IMG/VR virus record: IMGVR_UViG_3300028536_000014
Coordinates: 1 to 64,000 of that record
Length of the DNA: 64,000 nt
Strand: one strand, 5' to 3'
DNA from: a virus
Shown: piece by piece, positions 51,200-59,600 of the stretch
Layout: every line of letters begins with the position of its first letter
Position numbering within the stretch: position 1 is the stretch's first letter
Translations under genes and position numbers: made by a program
Notes under the pieces: model-generated
Told to the model about the DNA's origin: nothing
The model's input: only the letters and a program-made list of their open reading frames with translations
Database searches by the model: none

Positions 51200-51433
51200 T
51201 CAATCTGGATTCCTGGGAATTCTGTCGATTGTAACACTTAAATCGACAGAAAGTTGTGGAATGTAAATGTGATCACACGTCCATATCGTGAAATCATGAA
51301 CATCCTGAAGTTCCTCATCAAGAGAACGTTCAAACTCTTCTTCAGACAGGGTGCAGACTTCAATGTCAGAAAGCGTTTCTCCACATTCTGACATCCTATC
51401 AAGTAAAACTTCCTTAAAGATTGCGCTTGTCAT
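51200..51433 (-). CDS. Small acidic hypothetical protein
   Basis: 77 residues with GAGGTAT upstream. Highly acidic (EEEFERSLDEELQDVHD). Not recognised; a small acidic phage protein of this kind might inhibit a host DNA-binding protein, but there is no direct sign. Confidence 0.55.
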   Translation of the reverse strand: MTSAIFKEVLLDRMSECGETLSDIEVCTLSEEEFERSLDEELQDVHDFTIWTCDHIYIPQLSVDLSVTIDRIPRNPD

Positions 51434-51551
51434 GACGATACCTCACTTTGTTTGGGTTAAACGGTTAAATACAAATCTCCGCATCCCCCATCCTCTCAAG
51501 CACGATATAGTTCGTTATGAGATTTTTTTACAATCTATTCAAAAAAGTTGT

Positions 51552-51593
51552 AACTAATATATCACCTCATAAAATATTAGTGATATATTAGTT
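51552..51593 (-). terminator. AT-rich hairpin after the 51592 gene
   Basis: 14-nt arms AACTAATATATCAC and complement with a 14-nt loop; T-run follows on the minus strand. Confidence 0.55.
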
Positions 51594-52224
51594 ATCCTAT
51601 TTTTTCACCCCACGGAGATGTTGGATCTTCTCCAGCTAATGCAAACATTTTAGCAATACGTTGATTGTGACGAATATCAATCTTCTGGTCCCAAGTCAAT
51701 TCTTTATCTCCTTCACGGAGATCTTCGAAATAGGTAGTAGAAATCCATTGTTCATTATCACCTTCGAAGCGAATTACTCCATTTTCCACTCGTCTAAAAT
51801 CATAATGTTCGTGACGAAGAAACGAAGGATCCATATCGATATAATTGCCTGCAAAACCAGAACAAAGTTGATGATGATACTTATCTCTGATATAAGGTTC
51901 AGCCATAATATACCGCTGCATCAATGGTGGAGCTGATTGAAGTTCTTCAAGTGAGTCGTAACGATTAATAGCGTTAGGATTGACGATATTCTTCGCCATT
52001 CGAACTGCTGCTCTAGCAGCACGTTCTACAGAGCTATCATAAAACTGTTCAACCAGTTTCTTGGAATCTTCAACAAATTTACGACCAGATTCCATAATCG
52101 TACTTCCAATATTCTGGAATTGATTCTGGATATAGTTAAAAGTATTCGGATGCTGTTCTGGATATAAAAGATAATCAAATGTTTCCGGTGAATTGGATTC
52201 CATTACATTAAGGTTATAACTCAT
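51592..52224 (-). CDS. Hypothetical protein
   Basis: 210 residues, CTGGAGAT upstream. Helical beginning with a Lys/Glu amphipathic segment, then a Tyr/His-rich middle. Not recognised. Confidence 0.55.
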   Translation of the reverse strand: MSYNLNVMESNSPETFDYLLYPEQHPNTFNYIQNQFQNIGSTIMESGRKFVEDSKKLVEQFYDSSVERAARAAVRMAKNIVNPNAINRYDSLEELQSAPPLMQRYIMAEPYIRDKYHHQLCSGFAGNYIDMDPSFLRHEHYDFRRVENGVIRFEGDNEQWISTTYFEDLREGDKELTWDQKIDIRHNQRIAKMFALAGEDPTSPWGEKIG

Positions 52225-52274
52225 GCTATCTCCAGGATGAATTCAGAGGATAAGTAAATTGAAATGAAATACAT

Positions 52275-52302
52275 ACAGATATCAAGGAACCTTGATATCT
52301 GT
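52275..52302 (-). terminator. Terminator hairpin
   Basis: 13-bp arms ACAGATATCAAGG and complement with a 2-nt loop; overlaps the 3' end of the 52282 gene. Confidence 0.65.
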
Positions 52303-52539
52303 AATTTTAATTGTTTTTACGAGATTAACAATACCCGTTCCGAACTCCATGACATTCGGAGGTGTTCCTGCTTTATGAAGACGGATTAATTCAGCCTCCA
52401 ATTCAGGTGTATGTCGCATACGTGTGCGAAGATAAACGACGTCGTTCGCACAAGCTTGACTAATACCAGGTTGTTTCTCGAGCTCATTGATTTGATTCCA
52501 CCAATCAGCAAATAAATTATGTTTCAAAACTTCACTCAT
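52282..52539 (-). CDS. Small hypothetical protein
   Basis: 85 residues from ATG 52539 with AAAGAGG upstream; the longer frame to 52578 reaches the promoter motif. Helical, with one Cys-His cluster. Not recognised. Confidence 0.55.
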   Translation of the reverse strand: MSEVLKHNLFADWWNQINELEKQPGISQACANDVVYLRTRMRHTPELEAELIRLHKAGTPPNVMEFGTGIVNLVKTIKITDIKVP

Positions 52540-52579
52540 TTTACTAACCTCTTTCAATTTTATTGACTGGAGCATCAAA

Positions 52580-52606
52580 TAGAGTATTTATGACTGAAAA
52601 TGTTTA
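52580..52606 (-). promoter_or_regulatory. Phage promoter-like motif
   Basis: The minus strand reads TTTCAGTCATAAATACTCTA; about 40 nt before ATG 52539. Confidence 0.65.
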
Positions 52607-52610
52607 GGAA

Positions 52611-53003
52611 TTACTCTCGTTCATCTTTAAGATAAAATGGAAGTAATGGAATCTTAACTGTTTGTCCTACCAGTTTATGGGTACAATCAGATAGGAATTC
52701 GATAGTTCCATTTCTTACATAAGAGTGACAATGAGTGCAGAGCGTTGGTCTTCGTTCAATTGCTGCTTCGTTACATTCTTCACAATGTGGTGGTTGAAGT
52801 TCACCAGAAACGTAATGCCCTGTTTTGACATCAACAGATGGGTTAAAAGTTGGATAATGATGATTTCCATTATATTCCCAAGATGGACGAACATTAGAAT
52901 CTGTTCGAATTCGAAGAATATGCATATCTTCGCAGCCAGGACAATAAAAACCAATACGTTCTTTAGTACTTTGATACAGAATAGGACTCAAAATCATACC
53001 CAT
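52611..53003 (-). CDS. DUF6527-like zinc-binding protein
   Basis: 130 residues. YCPGCEDMHIL near residue 20, W-x-Y-N-G-N, PTFNPSV, then CEECNEA and CTHCHSYV, and a final IEFLSDCTHKLVGQTVKIP. This order fits DUF6527-type phage proteins (CPGCGxxH...PTFxPS...GxIxFLxDxxH). Function not established; Cys/His pattern suggests structural zinc. Confidence 0.65.
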   Translation of the reverse strand: MGMILSPILYQSTKERIGFYCPGCEDMHILRIRTDSNVRPSWEYNGNHHYPTFNPSVDVKTGHYVSGELQPPHCEECNEAAIERRPTLCTHCHSYVRNGTIEFLSDCTHKLVGQTVKIPLLPFYLKDERE

Positions 53004-53045
53004 ATTGAATTCCTCATCAAGTTTCTCAATAGATGAAGAAAAAAA

Positions 53046-53071
53046 AACACTAGGAGGAAATTCCTAGTGTT
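53046..53071 (-). terminator. Terminator hairpin
   Basis: 10-nt arms AACACTAGGA/TCCTAGTGTT, T-run on the minus strand; ends the 53077 gene. Confidence 0.75.
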
Positions 53072-53076
53072 TTGGT

Positions 53077-53382
53077 TTAATCATGATTCCACCAATAGTC
53101 TGTTTCTTTAACTGGTTTAAATTTAACTTCCAACACTTTCGATGTATCGATTTTATAACGATTGAACTCTTCCGTTGTTAGTCCAACTGCTTTCTTAACA
53201 TCGGTAAGGAAACGACCCATTTTGTTTCGTTTGAAAACGCAAACGTTGGTTTGTTCACCTTTCCGATAAAGAAGTAAAACGATCTGTGTCGTAGTGGATT
53301 GATCGATGATAAAATATCGACCCTGTACCTTTAAAGCGCTGCTAAGTTGAACAAACTTGTTTTTGTTTTCTTGAGTCAACAT
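53077..53382 (-). CDS. Small hypothetical protein
   Basis: 101 residues, GGGAATA upstream. Beta-rich, basic. Not recognised. Last gene of the unit carrying the HEWN modules. Confidence 0.55.
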   Translation of the reverse strand: MLTQENKNKFVQLSSALKVQGRYFIIDQSTTTQIVLLLYRKGEQTNVCVFKRNKMGRFLTDVKKAVGLTTEEFNRYKIDTSKVLEVKFKPVKETDYWWNHD

Positions 53383-53405
53383 AGAGATCTATTCCCGATT
53401 GATGT

Positions 53406-53639
53406 TCAAGCTCTTACGTCGATGATTGGAGTTGTTCGTACCCACTGTTTGGTGTTGGTGTTCCATTCATGAGTTTGACCGACAGACTCGATGTATGTTG
53501 CGAAGAAATCGATCGCCGCCACAGCACCTCGTTGGATGCCAGCTTTCCTGAATGCATCAACTTCATCGATACCTTTAACAACACTCGTATGACCATCGAG
53601 CCAGTAAATGATAAAACTCTTATCATTTTGAAAAGACAT
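53406..53639 (-). CDS. Single IYW-HEWN module protein
   Basis: 77 residues, TAGGAGG upstream. Matches the module pattern: FIIYWLDGHTSVVKG, a DAFRKAGI block, FFATYIESVGQTHEWN and a WV end. One of five modules in the window (see also 38030, 53661 twice, 54137). Confidence 0.65.
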   Translation of the reverse strand: MSFQNDKSFIIYWLDGHTSVVKGIDEVDAFRKAGIQRGAVAAIDFFATYIESVGQTHEWNTNTKQWVRTTPIIDVRA

Positions 53640-53660
53640 GATAACCTCCTAATAGATTAT

Positions 53661-54113
53661 CTAAGCTATAGCAACACTGACAAATGGTGGACGATGGTAT
53701 GTTATAGCTGTCCAATGATTGGTTTGAGTGTTCCAAATCCAACGAATCTCTTTCTCGTTTTTACATTCGTAGAAATCGAACAACTCTGACATTTTGTCGA
53801 GACTATATCCAGCATCGACATAAGCCGGAATGATATCTTCAGCTGAACTCACAGCGGTTGTTCCATCAACCCAGTGAAACCGGAACATCTTAACCGATAT
53901 CAAAGATGTTTTCAATACCCACGTATTTGTCTTGTGTGACCAGATGAAACGATTGCCGATCAGATTATGGAACTCATGATCGTGAACGATACTTTTAACT
54001 GTATCGGTGCTAAAACCAGCTTTCTTACAAGCATTGTCGAGAGTTGTTCCTTCCACCTGAATAGAACTACCGTTTTTCAGATAGATCATGTACCGCTTGA
54101 TTTTACCAGACAT
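53661..54113 (-). CDS. Double IYW-HEWN module protein
   Basis: 150 residues from ATG 54113 (AAAGGAA upstream). Two modules in tandem: residues about 8-68 (RYMIYLKNGSSIQVEG, NACKKAGF, NTWVLK) and about 76-140 (FRFHWVDGTTAVSS, PAYVDAGY, WNTQTNHWTA). Internal duplication is clear. Function unknown. Confidence 0.65.
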   Translation of the reverse strand: MSGKIKRYMIYLKNGSSIQVEGTTLDNACKKAGFSTDTVKSIVHDHEFHNLIGNRFIWSHKTNTWVLKTSLISVKMFRFHWVDGTTAVSSAEDIIPAYVDAGYSLDKMSELFDFYECKNEKEIRWIWNTQTNHWTAITYHRPPFVSVAIA

Positions 54114-54136
54114 TTTAAATATTCCTTTAATAAATG

Positions 54137-54343
54137 TTAAAAGGTGTTGGATCGTTTGATCCATTGTTCATTAACAGGATCCCATTTATGGGATTTGCCT
54201 GTTCTAGGATAATAATCAGTATGAAAAGAAACTTCAAGTAACTTTCCTTCATAACCGGCGTTAATGAAAGCTTCAGCTGCTGTTTCTCCAACGATATTTT
54301 TTGACTTACCATTTGCAAAATAAATAGTGAAAGTTTTTGACAC
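54137..54343 (-). CDS. Single IYW-HEWN module protein
   Basis: 68 residues from GTG 54343, which has GAGG 9 nt upstream; the ATG at 54352 has the site too close. Contains FTIYFANGKSKNIVG, EAFINAGY and HKWDPVNEQWI. First gene of the module unit. Confidence 0.6.
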   Translation of the reverse strand: MSKTFTIYFANGKSKNIVGETAAEAFINAGYEGKLLEVSFHTDYYPRTGKSHKWDPVNEQWIKRSNTF

Positions 54344-54386
54344 GGTAATCATCCTCAATAAGTTGGAATAACCAACAGAATTCAAT

Positions 54387-54412
54387 TAGAGTATATGTGA
54401 TTGAAATATTTT
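54387..54412 (-). promoter_or_regulatory. Phage promoter-like motif
   Basis: The minus strand reads TTTCAATCACATATACTCTA, the best consensus copy; 44 nt upstream of the module genes. Confidence 0.75.
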
Positions 54413-54415
54413 CAA

Positions 54416-54451
54416 AGAGACTACTATCAGGATATCCTGATAGTAGTCTCT
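54416..54451 (-). terminator. 36-nt perfect palindrome, terminator
   Basis: A perfect palindrome centred on GGATATCC, between the stop of the wHTH gene and the next promoter. Confidence 0.7.
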
Positions 54452-54474
54452 AATGAATATGTTATTCTTGATTT

Positions 54475-55530
54475 TTAAGTATGATTTTGAACCAAGCTAT
54501 ATTGTTGCGCAATCATTATTTTTCGAGCACGTTCTATAGGTGTCATCGTTAATTCTTCATAAATCTTAACAAGCTCTTCGGCAGTTAACCGAATTTTCTT
54601 ATGATGTTTCAATCCTGTTAGGATAGCTGTTCCATCATCATTCATTATTGCATAAAAATTCTGTTCATATTCCTCAAGAACTTCTACTGCAGGAATTTGT
54701 TCCTTCTCTTCAAGAACTGGAGGATTAGGCATTACAAAACGTTTAGCCCAAGGACTTGTCCGACTACTCCGACAAATTCTACCAGCAGCTGCAAGTTTGT
54801 TCAAACGGACATAGACCGTCTGATACGACGCACCGATATGAGCTGCATAATCAACAGTATTAACAGTGTGATTACTAATGTAATCAACGATCTCATCATC
54901 CGTAACTGTTTTCCAATCTCTTTTATTGTTTTTGATTCTTTTACATAAAAGCATATCCAGCTCTTCCTTAGATACTAAGGGAAGTGGATCCTTAATGGGT
55001 TGAGTTGAAGATATAAGACTAGAACTGTCAGTAAGACTGACGTCAGGAGTATCTGGATTCTGAGATTCATTTTTGGGTTTAGATGATAATTTAGCAATCG
55101 GTTTGACATCTTCCGTTTGTATATTAACCTTATCATCCTTAATAACAGGTTCTGGTACTCGTTCTTTTTTCTTGATATATTTCAATAATTGATTAGAACC
55201 ATCGATTCTGCGCTCAATGATCTTTTGATTATCAAGATATCTCAGAACAGTAGTAAGTTCGTTCTTAAGATATGTTGGAGCTTTTTTCATCAAACCAAAT
55301 TCGAGAGCTGTTAGTGACATCTCACCATCAAAATCTTTGATACAATCCAAAACATGATGTTCAAGTGTTCGATGATGATCAGTATATATGTTAGGGTCAA
55401 TAAACTTTGGCTTAAAAGGAGCAGGACGTTCTTCCACAAGTATTTTTGGTTTTGGTTGAGAATGAGAAGTTTGTTTCTTACGAAACTTTTCATTAAACTT
55501 CTGGATTGGATCAACGTCTGGACTGCTCAT
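54475..55530 (-). CDS. Winged-helix DNA-binding protein
   Basis: 351 residues from ATG 55530 (AAGGCG upstream). Two wHTH-like segments: about 65-115 (SLTALEFGLMKKAPTYL, VLRYLDNQKIIERRI) and about 215-265 (DEIVDYISNHTVNTVDYAAH, ASYQTVYVRLNKLAAAGRI). Between them is a disordered Pro/Ser/Lys linker. It could be a phage transcription regulator or replication initiator-type protein. Its target is unknown. Confidence 0.65.
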   Translation of the reverse strand: MSSPDVDPIQKFNEKFRKKQTSHSQPKPKILVEERPAPFKPKFIDPNIYTDHHRTLEHHVLDCIKDFDGEMSLTALEFGLMKKAPTYLKNELTTVLRYLDNQKIIERRIDGSNQLLKYIKKKERVPEPVIKDDKVNIQTEDVKPIAKLSSKPKNESQNPDTPDVSLTDSSSLISSTQPIKDPLPLVSKEELDMLLCKRIKNNKRDWKTVTDDEIVDYISNHTVNTVDYAAHIGASYQTVYVRLNKLAAAGRICRSSRTSPWAKRFVMPNPPVLEEKEQIPAVEVLEEYEQNFYAIMNDDGTAILTGLKHHKKIRLTAEELVKIYEELTMTPIERARKIMIAQQYSLVQNHT

Positions 55531-55593
55531 GTTTTTTCGCCTTATGTAATACCCTTTGTTCACATGAATACTACATCAATTAAAAAAAAAGAT

Positions 55594-55620
55594 ATACACG
55601 AGCTTTTTAGGCTCGTGTAT
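55594..55620 (-). terminator. Terminator hairpin
   Basis: 10-bp arms ATACACGAGC/GCTCGTGTAT with T-run on the minus strand; ends the nucleotidyltransferase-like unit. Confidence 0.75.
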
Positions 55621-55640
55621 ATAGGATTGTTTTTTGATGA

Positions 55641-56090
55641 TTATTCTGATCGATCTGGTTTCATAAAACGCAAACCCATGGCGTCACGACGTTTACCTTT
55701 ATGACGATTATTAGCATGTATCTGAGGTTGAAATTGGAAATCGATAGGAAGTCCACTGATCTTGGTTAAATGTTCTGAAATAAGAACAGTCAGAAGAAGC
55801 CATCGAGGATCATGTTCCCATTGACCATTTGGACCAGAATCAGGAAACAATTTCGCAAACCCTTCATCTGACATAATGTATCTTAAATCGACATCTCTCC
55901 AATCAGGTCGTTCTAATACAGACCCAACTAAATAAATACCGTATTCACCAAATGCATCATGCAGATTCTGACAAGCTTGTTCCAATATGAATTTGGCTGG
56001 AGCACCGACATAACAAAACTTAGTTCGAGGTTTAAGCGAATTTTCAGTTTTGACAACTTCATCAGTTACTTCAGCGGTTTGTTCACTCAT
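55641..56090 (-). CDS. Nucleotidyltransferase-fold protein
   Basis: 149 residues. IYLVGSVLERPDWRDVDLRY (about 50-69) has the GS...DVD pattern of the pol-beta nucleotidyltransferase fold, and LPIDFQFQPQIHAN (about 118) a late DFQxQ strand. Such small proteins occur in many tailed phages. Substrate unknown. The ATG overlaps the upstream stop (TAATG), so translation is coupled. Confidence 0.65.
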   Translation of the reverse strand: MSEQTAEVTDEVVKTENSLKPRTKFCYVGAPAKFILEQACQNLHDAFGEYGIYLVGSVLERPDWRDVDLRYIMSDEGFAKLFPDSGPNGQWEHDPRWLLLTVLISEHLTKISGLPIDFQFQPQIHANNRHKGKRRDAMGLRFMKPDRSE

Positions 56091-56515
56091 TACGCTGCTG
56101 ATTCTGCGGTGCTTTCTTGTACTGGAGCCACCTGTGATTCCAACACGATATCGAAATCTTCATCGGAATATTCTGTCTTACCTTCCAAGATATCGGTAAC
56201 GATACCTACCAGAAAAGGATTGAGAATCATTTCACCCACGATATCCTTGACCAACTTGAGATCGTCAATCAATAGACCAGGCTTCTTACGCTTGGAGATT
56301 TTGCGAATGAGGTTATACTTGGCCATCTTCTGACCCATGGTATCGCGTTCTTTCGTTGGTTCAGAATTCAGCGCCATCAACAACACCTTACGAAGTGTGA
56401 AGGGGATGTGCTTGAATTCCTTTCCGTTATTTGTTGCTGGATCAGTTGCAACAACTTCGGCAAAAGGTTTGCCGTCAAAATTCATCAACTGTTGATCATA
56501 ATCAATGTCAGCCAT
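56090..56515 (-). CDS. Hypothetical protein, tail-assembly-chaperone-like
   Basis: 141 residues with AAGGAGTG upstream. DIDYDQQLMNFDG start, a basic middle (RKISKRKKPG) and an acidic end. The layout resembles small phage proteins with a KLVKDIVGE...VGIVTDILE pattern, some annotated as assembly chaperones. Uncertain. Confidence 0.5.
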   Translation of the reverse strand: MADIDYDQQLMNFDGKPFAEVVATDPATNNGKEFKHIPFTLRKVLLMALNSEPTKERDTMGQKMAKYNLIRKISKRKKPGLLIDDLKLVKDIVGEMILNPFLVGIVTDILEGKTEYSDEDFDIVLESQVAPVQESTAESAA

Positions 56516-56549
56516 CTACATCACTCCTTAATCAAAAAGTAGAAGACTT

Positions 56550-56573
56550 GTGGAGTAAAATATTTTACTCCAC
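56550..56573 (-). terminator. 24-nt palindrome downstream of the tail-fibre region
   Basis: GTGGAGTAAAAT and its complement form a perfect 12-bp inverted repeat. It lies about 115 nt beyond the tail-fibre stop, with a second hairpin at 56641-56677 (ACGGTAACA arms) in between. Confidence 0.5.
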
Positions 56574-56640
56574 ATAAGTCATTTGTTTTATACAGATCGA
56601 AATAGAGCCTATTTTGATGTTAGCTCCATCCGCATTAAAT

Positions 56641-56677
56641 ACGGTAACACTACATTTATTAATGATAATGTTACCGT
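56641..56677 (-). terminator. Hairpin after the tail-fibre gene
   Basis: 9-bp arms ACGGTAACA/TGTTACCGT with a 19-nt loop directly after the tail-fibre stop. No T-run follows, so its role as terminator is uncertain. Confidence 0.4.
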
Positions 56678-56687
56678 ATGTTTAAGT

Positions 56688-59600
56688 TTACGCACTACCC
56701 TTTATAAAGCCTTGAGCAACAGCCCAGTTTCTTAACTCATTAACCAATGTTACAATCCCATCAGCTTGAACTTGTGTGGTATAACCGAATGGTGCTGTTA
56801 CAGTTGAAGCAGTTGTAGCCACTGCTGCTTGAGCTGCTCCGGATCTTTGTGCTATTGCAGTTACTCCATAGAACCCAAGTTTCTGAGTTGTTGCAGTACC
56901 AATAACAGTACCAGTACTCGTACCAACTGCAAAATTTATGGCATCGCTAACAGTGATCTGAGCACCTAAGGTGGTCGGTGCATTAAGCGCTAAAGTAGCA
57001 CTTGAATTACCGATGATGACAGCACCACTTGAAGTACCTGTATTAATATTGGTAGCAGTATTGTTACTAACATTGATGTTAGTAATACCTAAGAACTGTG
57101 CAGCAATATTAGTCGTAGCACCTGCTGGTGCTTTAACAGTTAAGCTATAAGCAGTTCCTTGTGCACCAACGTTACCCGCATCAATATAAAGTGCGTGTGT
57201 GTTTGTTGCAGTATTATTCGTACCCTTTACAACAGCACCCGCTATATAAACATTGATAGCGTCTGTTGTTGTAACGGTAGCGTTAGTTGAAGCCAGCGTC
57301 TGTAATAAGAACGACGCCATTGTTTCGATAACAGCTGTACCACTAACTGCTGTAGAACTGTCTGTAAGCGTCTGTGCTTGGACGGAAAAAGAAGTCGCTG
57401 CCGTACCCCAAGCTGTTCGTGTAACGCCTCCTCCGACGAATACACCACCACCAGAGACAGATGCACTACCATGGAAGAAAGATGCCCCTTCAACCCATAA
57501 TGCTCTTGCATTGGTAATAGTTACGTTTGTACCATTAACCGGTGCTCCAGCAATATAAAGAGTGCCAGCATTTGAGTAGGTAACGGATGTATTAGTGGAT
57601 GCAATAGTCGGAATACCAATTGCATTGATAGCAGCGTTCGTGACAGTACCAGACGTGGCTGTTGAGCTGTCAGTATATGTGGCTGCATCAGTACGTATGT
57701 TGATACCGTTCGTATTCCATGCAGCAGCACTAATAGCTCCTAGGGTATGTAAACGGGCTGCTCCAGTTCCACCGATACCCAAACCAGTTCCTGATGCGAA
57801 TGTTAAACCGGAGTTATCGGTTAAACGTCCACCTGTTGTTGAAAGAGCAACTCGTCCTGATGTTAAAGCAATATCAGTCAGAGCAATCGTCTTTCTAGCA
57901 GTACCTGTTGTAATCGTAAATGATAAAGTATCGGTTACGAATTCAACCACACCCGCTACTGCTGATGTATTAAGCACCCCAGAAGTAAACTTCAAAGGAG
58001 ATAAAGTTGTCGTACCAGCAAATACTGTTATAGGTCCAGCCAGTGAAATCGTATTTGCTGTATTACCAATTGTAACTGCGGATGATGTTGTACCTGTACC
58101 AATGCCAACAGTAAAATTGGAAGATGAATTAATTAATACAGCGCCACCAGCAGAAGTAAATGCTCCGGTAACTGTAGTAGGAGCCAACAATGCTAATGTG
58201 TTAGCTGAATTTCCTATCGTTACTGCAGAAGTAGTACTTCCAGTACTAATATTGACAGCAAAGTTAGAAGATGGATTAAGATTAATAGCACCACCAGCCG
58301 ATGTAAATGTTCCTGTAACTGTCAAAACAGTTGTAGGATCTACAGTACCACCGATCTGAGTATTACCATTAATGACATTCATGGCTGTGCCAGTCATTCT
58401 TAGGTTATACTTACCAGTAGCTGATGCTATTAATCCTTGAAAAGCGGTAGCGTTTCCAGATCCTTTTGTTTGATCTGAAACACTAAACCCTGTTAATGAA
58501 GTTGCAGTCGCTCTACCTATGTTAGGAACATTGAATCCTAATATTGAACTGGTAAAGTCTCCTGTACCAGAAAGACTGGGTACAGAACAGGAGAAATATG
58601 TCCAAGCTCCAAAATTACCAGTTGATGTAGCTGACGATTGTGGTAAAACTGTAACACCTGTACCTGCCACATGTCCTGCATTAGAAACTCTTGGTATGAT
58701 GTATGAACAAACAATATTCATAGTAGCCGCAACAGTGTGTGATGCTACTAATTGAATACGACTTGCTGCAATAGAAGAAGCTGTTTGTATAGCACCTGTT
58801 ACATTGAGTTCATCTACCTTTCCGGTAACGTTAGATGCACCTCCGGAATCAAGAGATCCCATATAACGAAGTACATTACCGTAAGTAATTCCTGTAGGGA
58901 ATACTCCACCAGGAATCTGGCCTAACGTGTTTGCTGGATCGATCGATGTAGTCTGATAATTTAATTGACCTGTTAATAATGCAGATCCATTAATTTGAAG
59001 TGTGGTTGCTAGATCATCGGTTGTTCCTCCAACCAACGTTCTTCCACCACTACCTTGTATCATCAGAGATCGAAGAGTTCCAGTACCGCCGTTTTGGGTT
59101 TCGATTCTATATAAATTATTAGTGTTATCCCAGAAAATAGATCCTCTTTCATAATTCGTCAGAGTTGTTTCAAGAGTGTTATATAAGTTAAATTTAACTC
59201 TTGGATCAGTTCCTGAAATTGGAAGATGAGTTTCTAATATATTGCTATTAGAATCAAATACTCTGTAATAAGGACCTGTCTGTGATGCGATACCTTGAAT
59301 TGAAAAGACGGTATCGGTAACAATACTGCCTGATATAGATAAAATACCTAAATTACTACCCGATGCAATATTGAATCCAGCACCAGAAGTAAATTCCTTA
59401 TATCCTGTTATTACTTCGCTTCCTGCTAAATGAACAACAGAACTATCGGTTGCTTTAGCTGCTAAATCTGTAGTCAATCCAGAAACTTGGGACTCACTAA
59501 TTGATCCAGTAATAGAGACAGCATTACCAGTAATATTACCATTTATTTTGGAACCAGCCAAAGCGGTTATCCAAGAAGGATCATTATAAGAACCTGATGT

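Noticed and set aside
57595-58359. 254-codon plus-strand frame within the tail-fibre gene
   Set aside because: Caused by the repetitive Thr/Ser/Ala codons of the fibre on the other strand; Val/Pro-rich, no ribosome-binding site.
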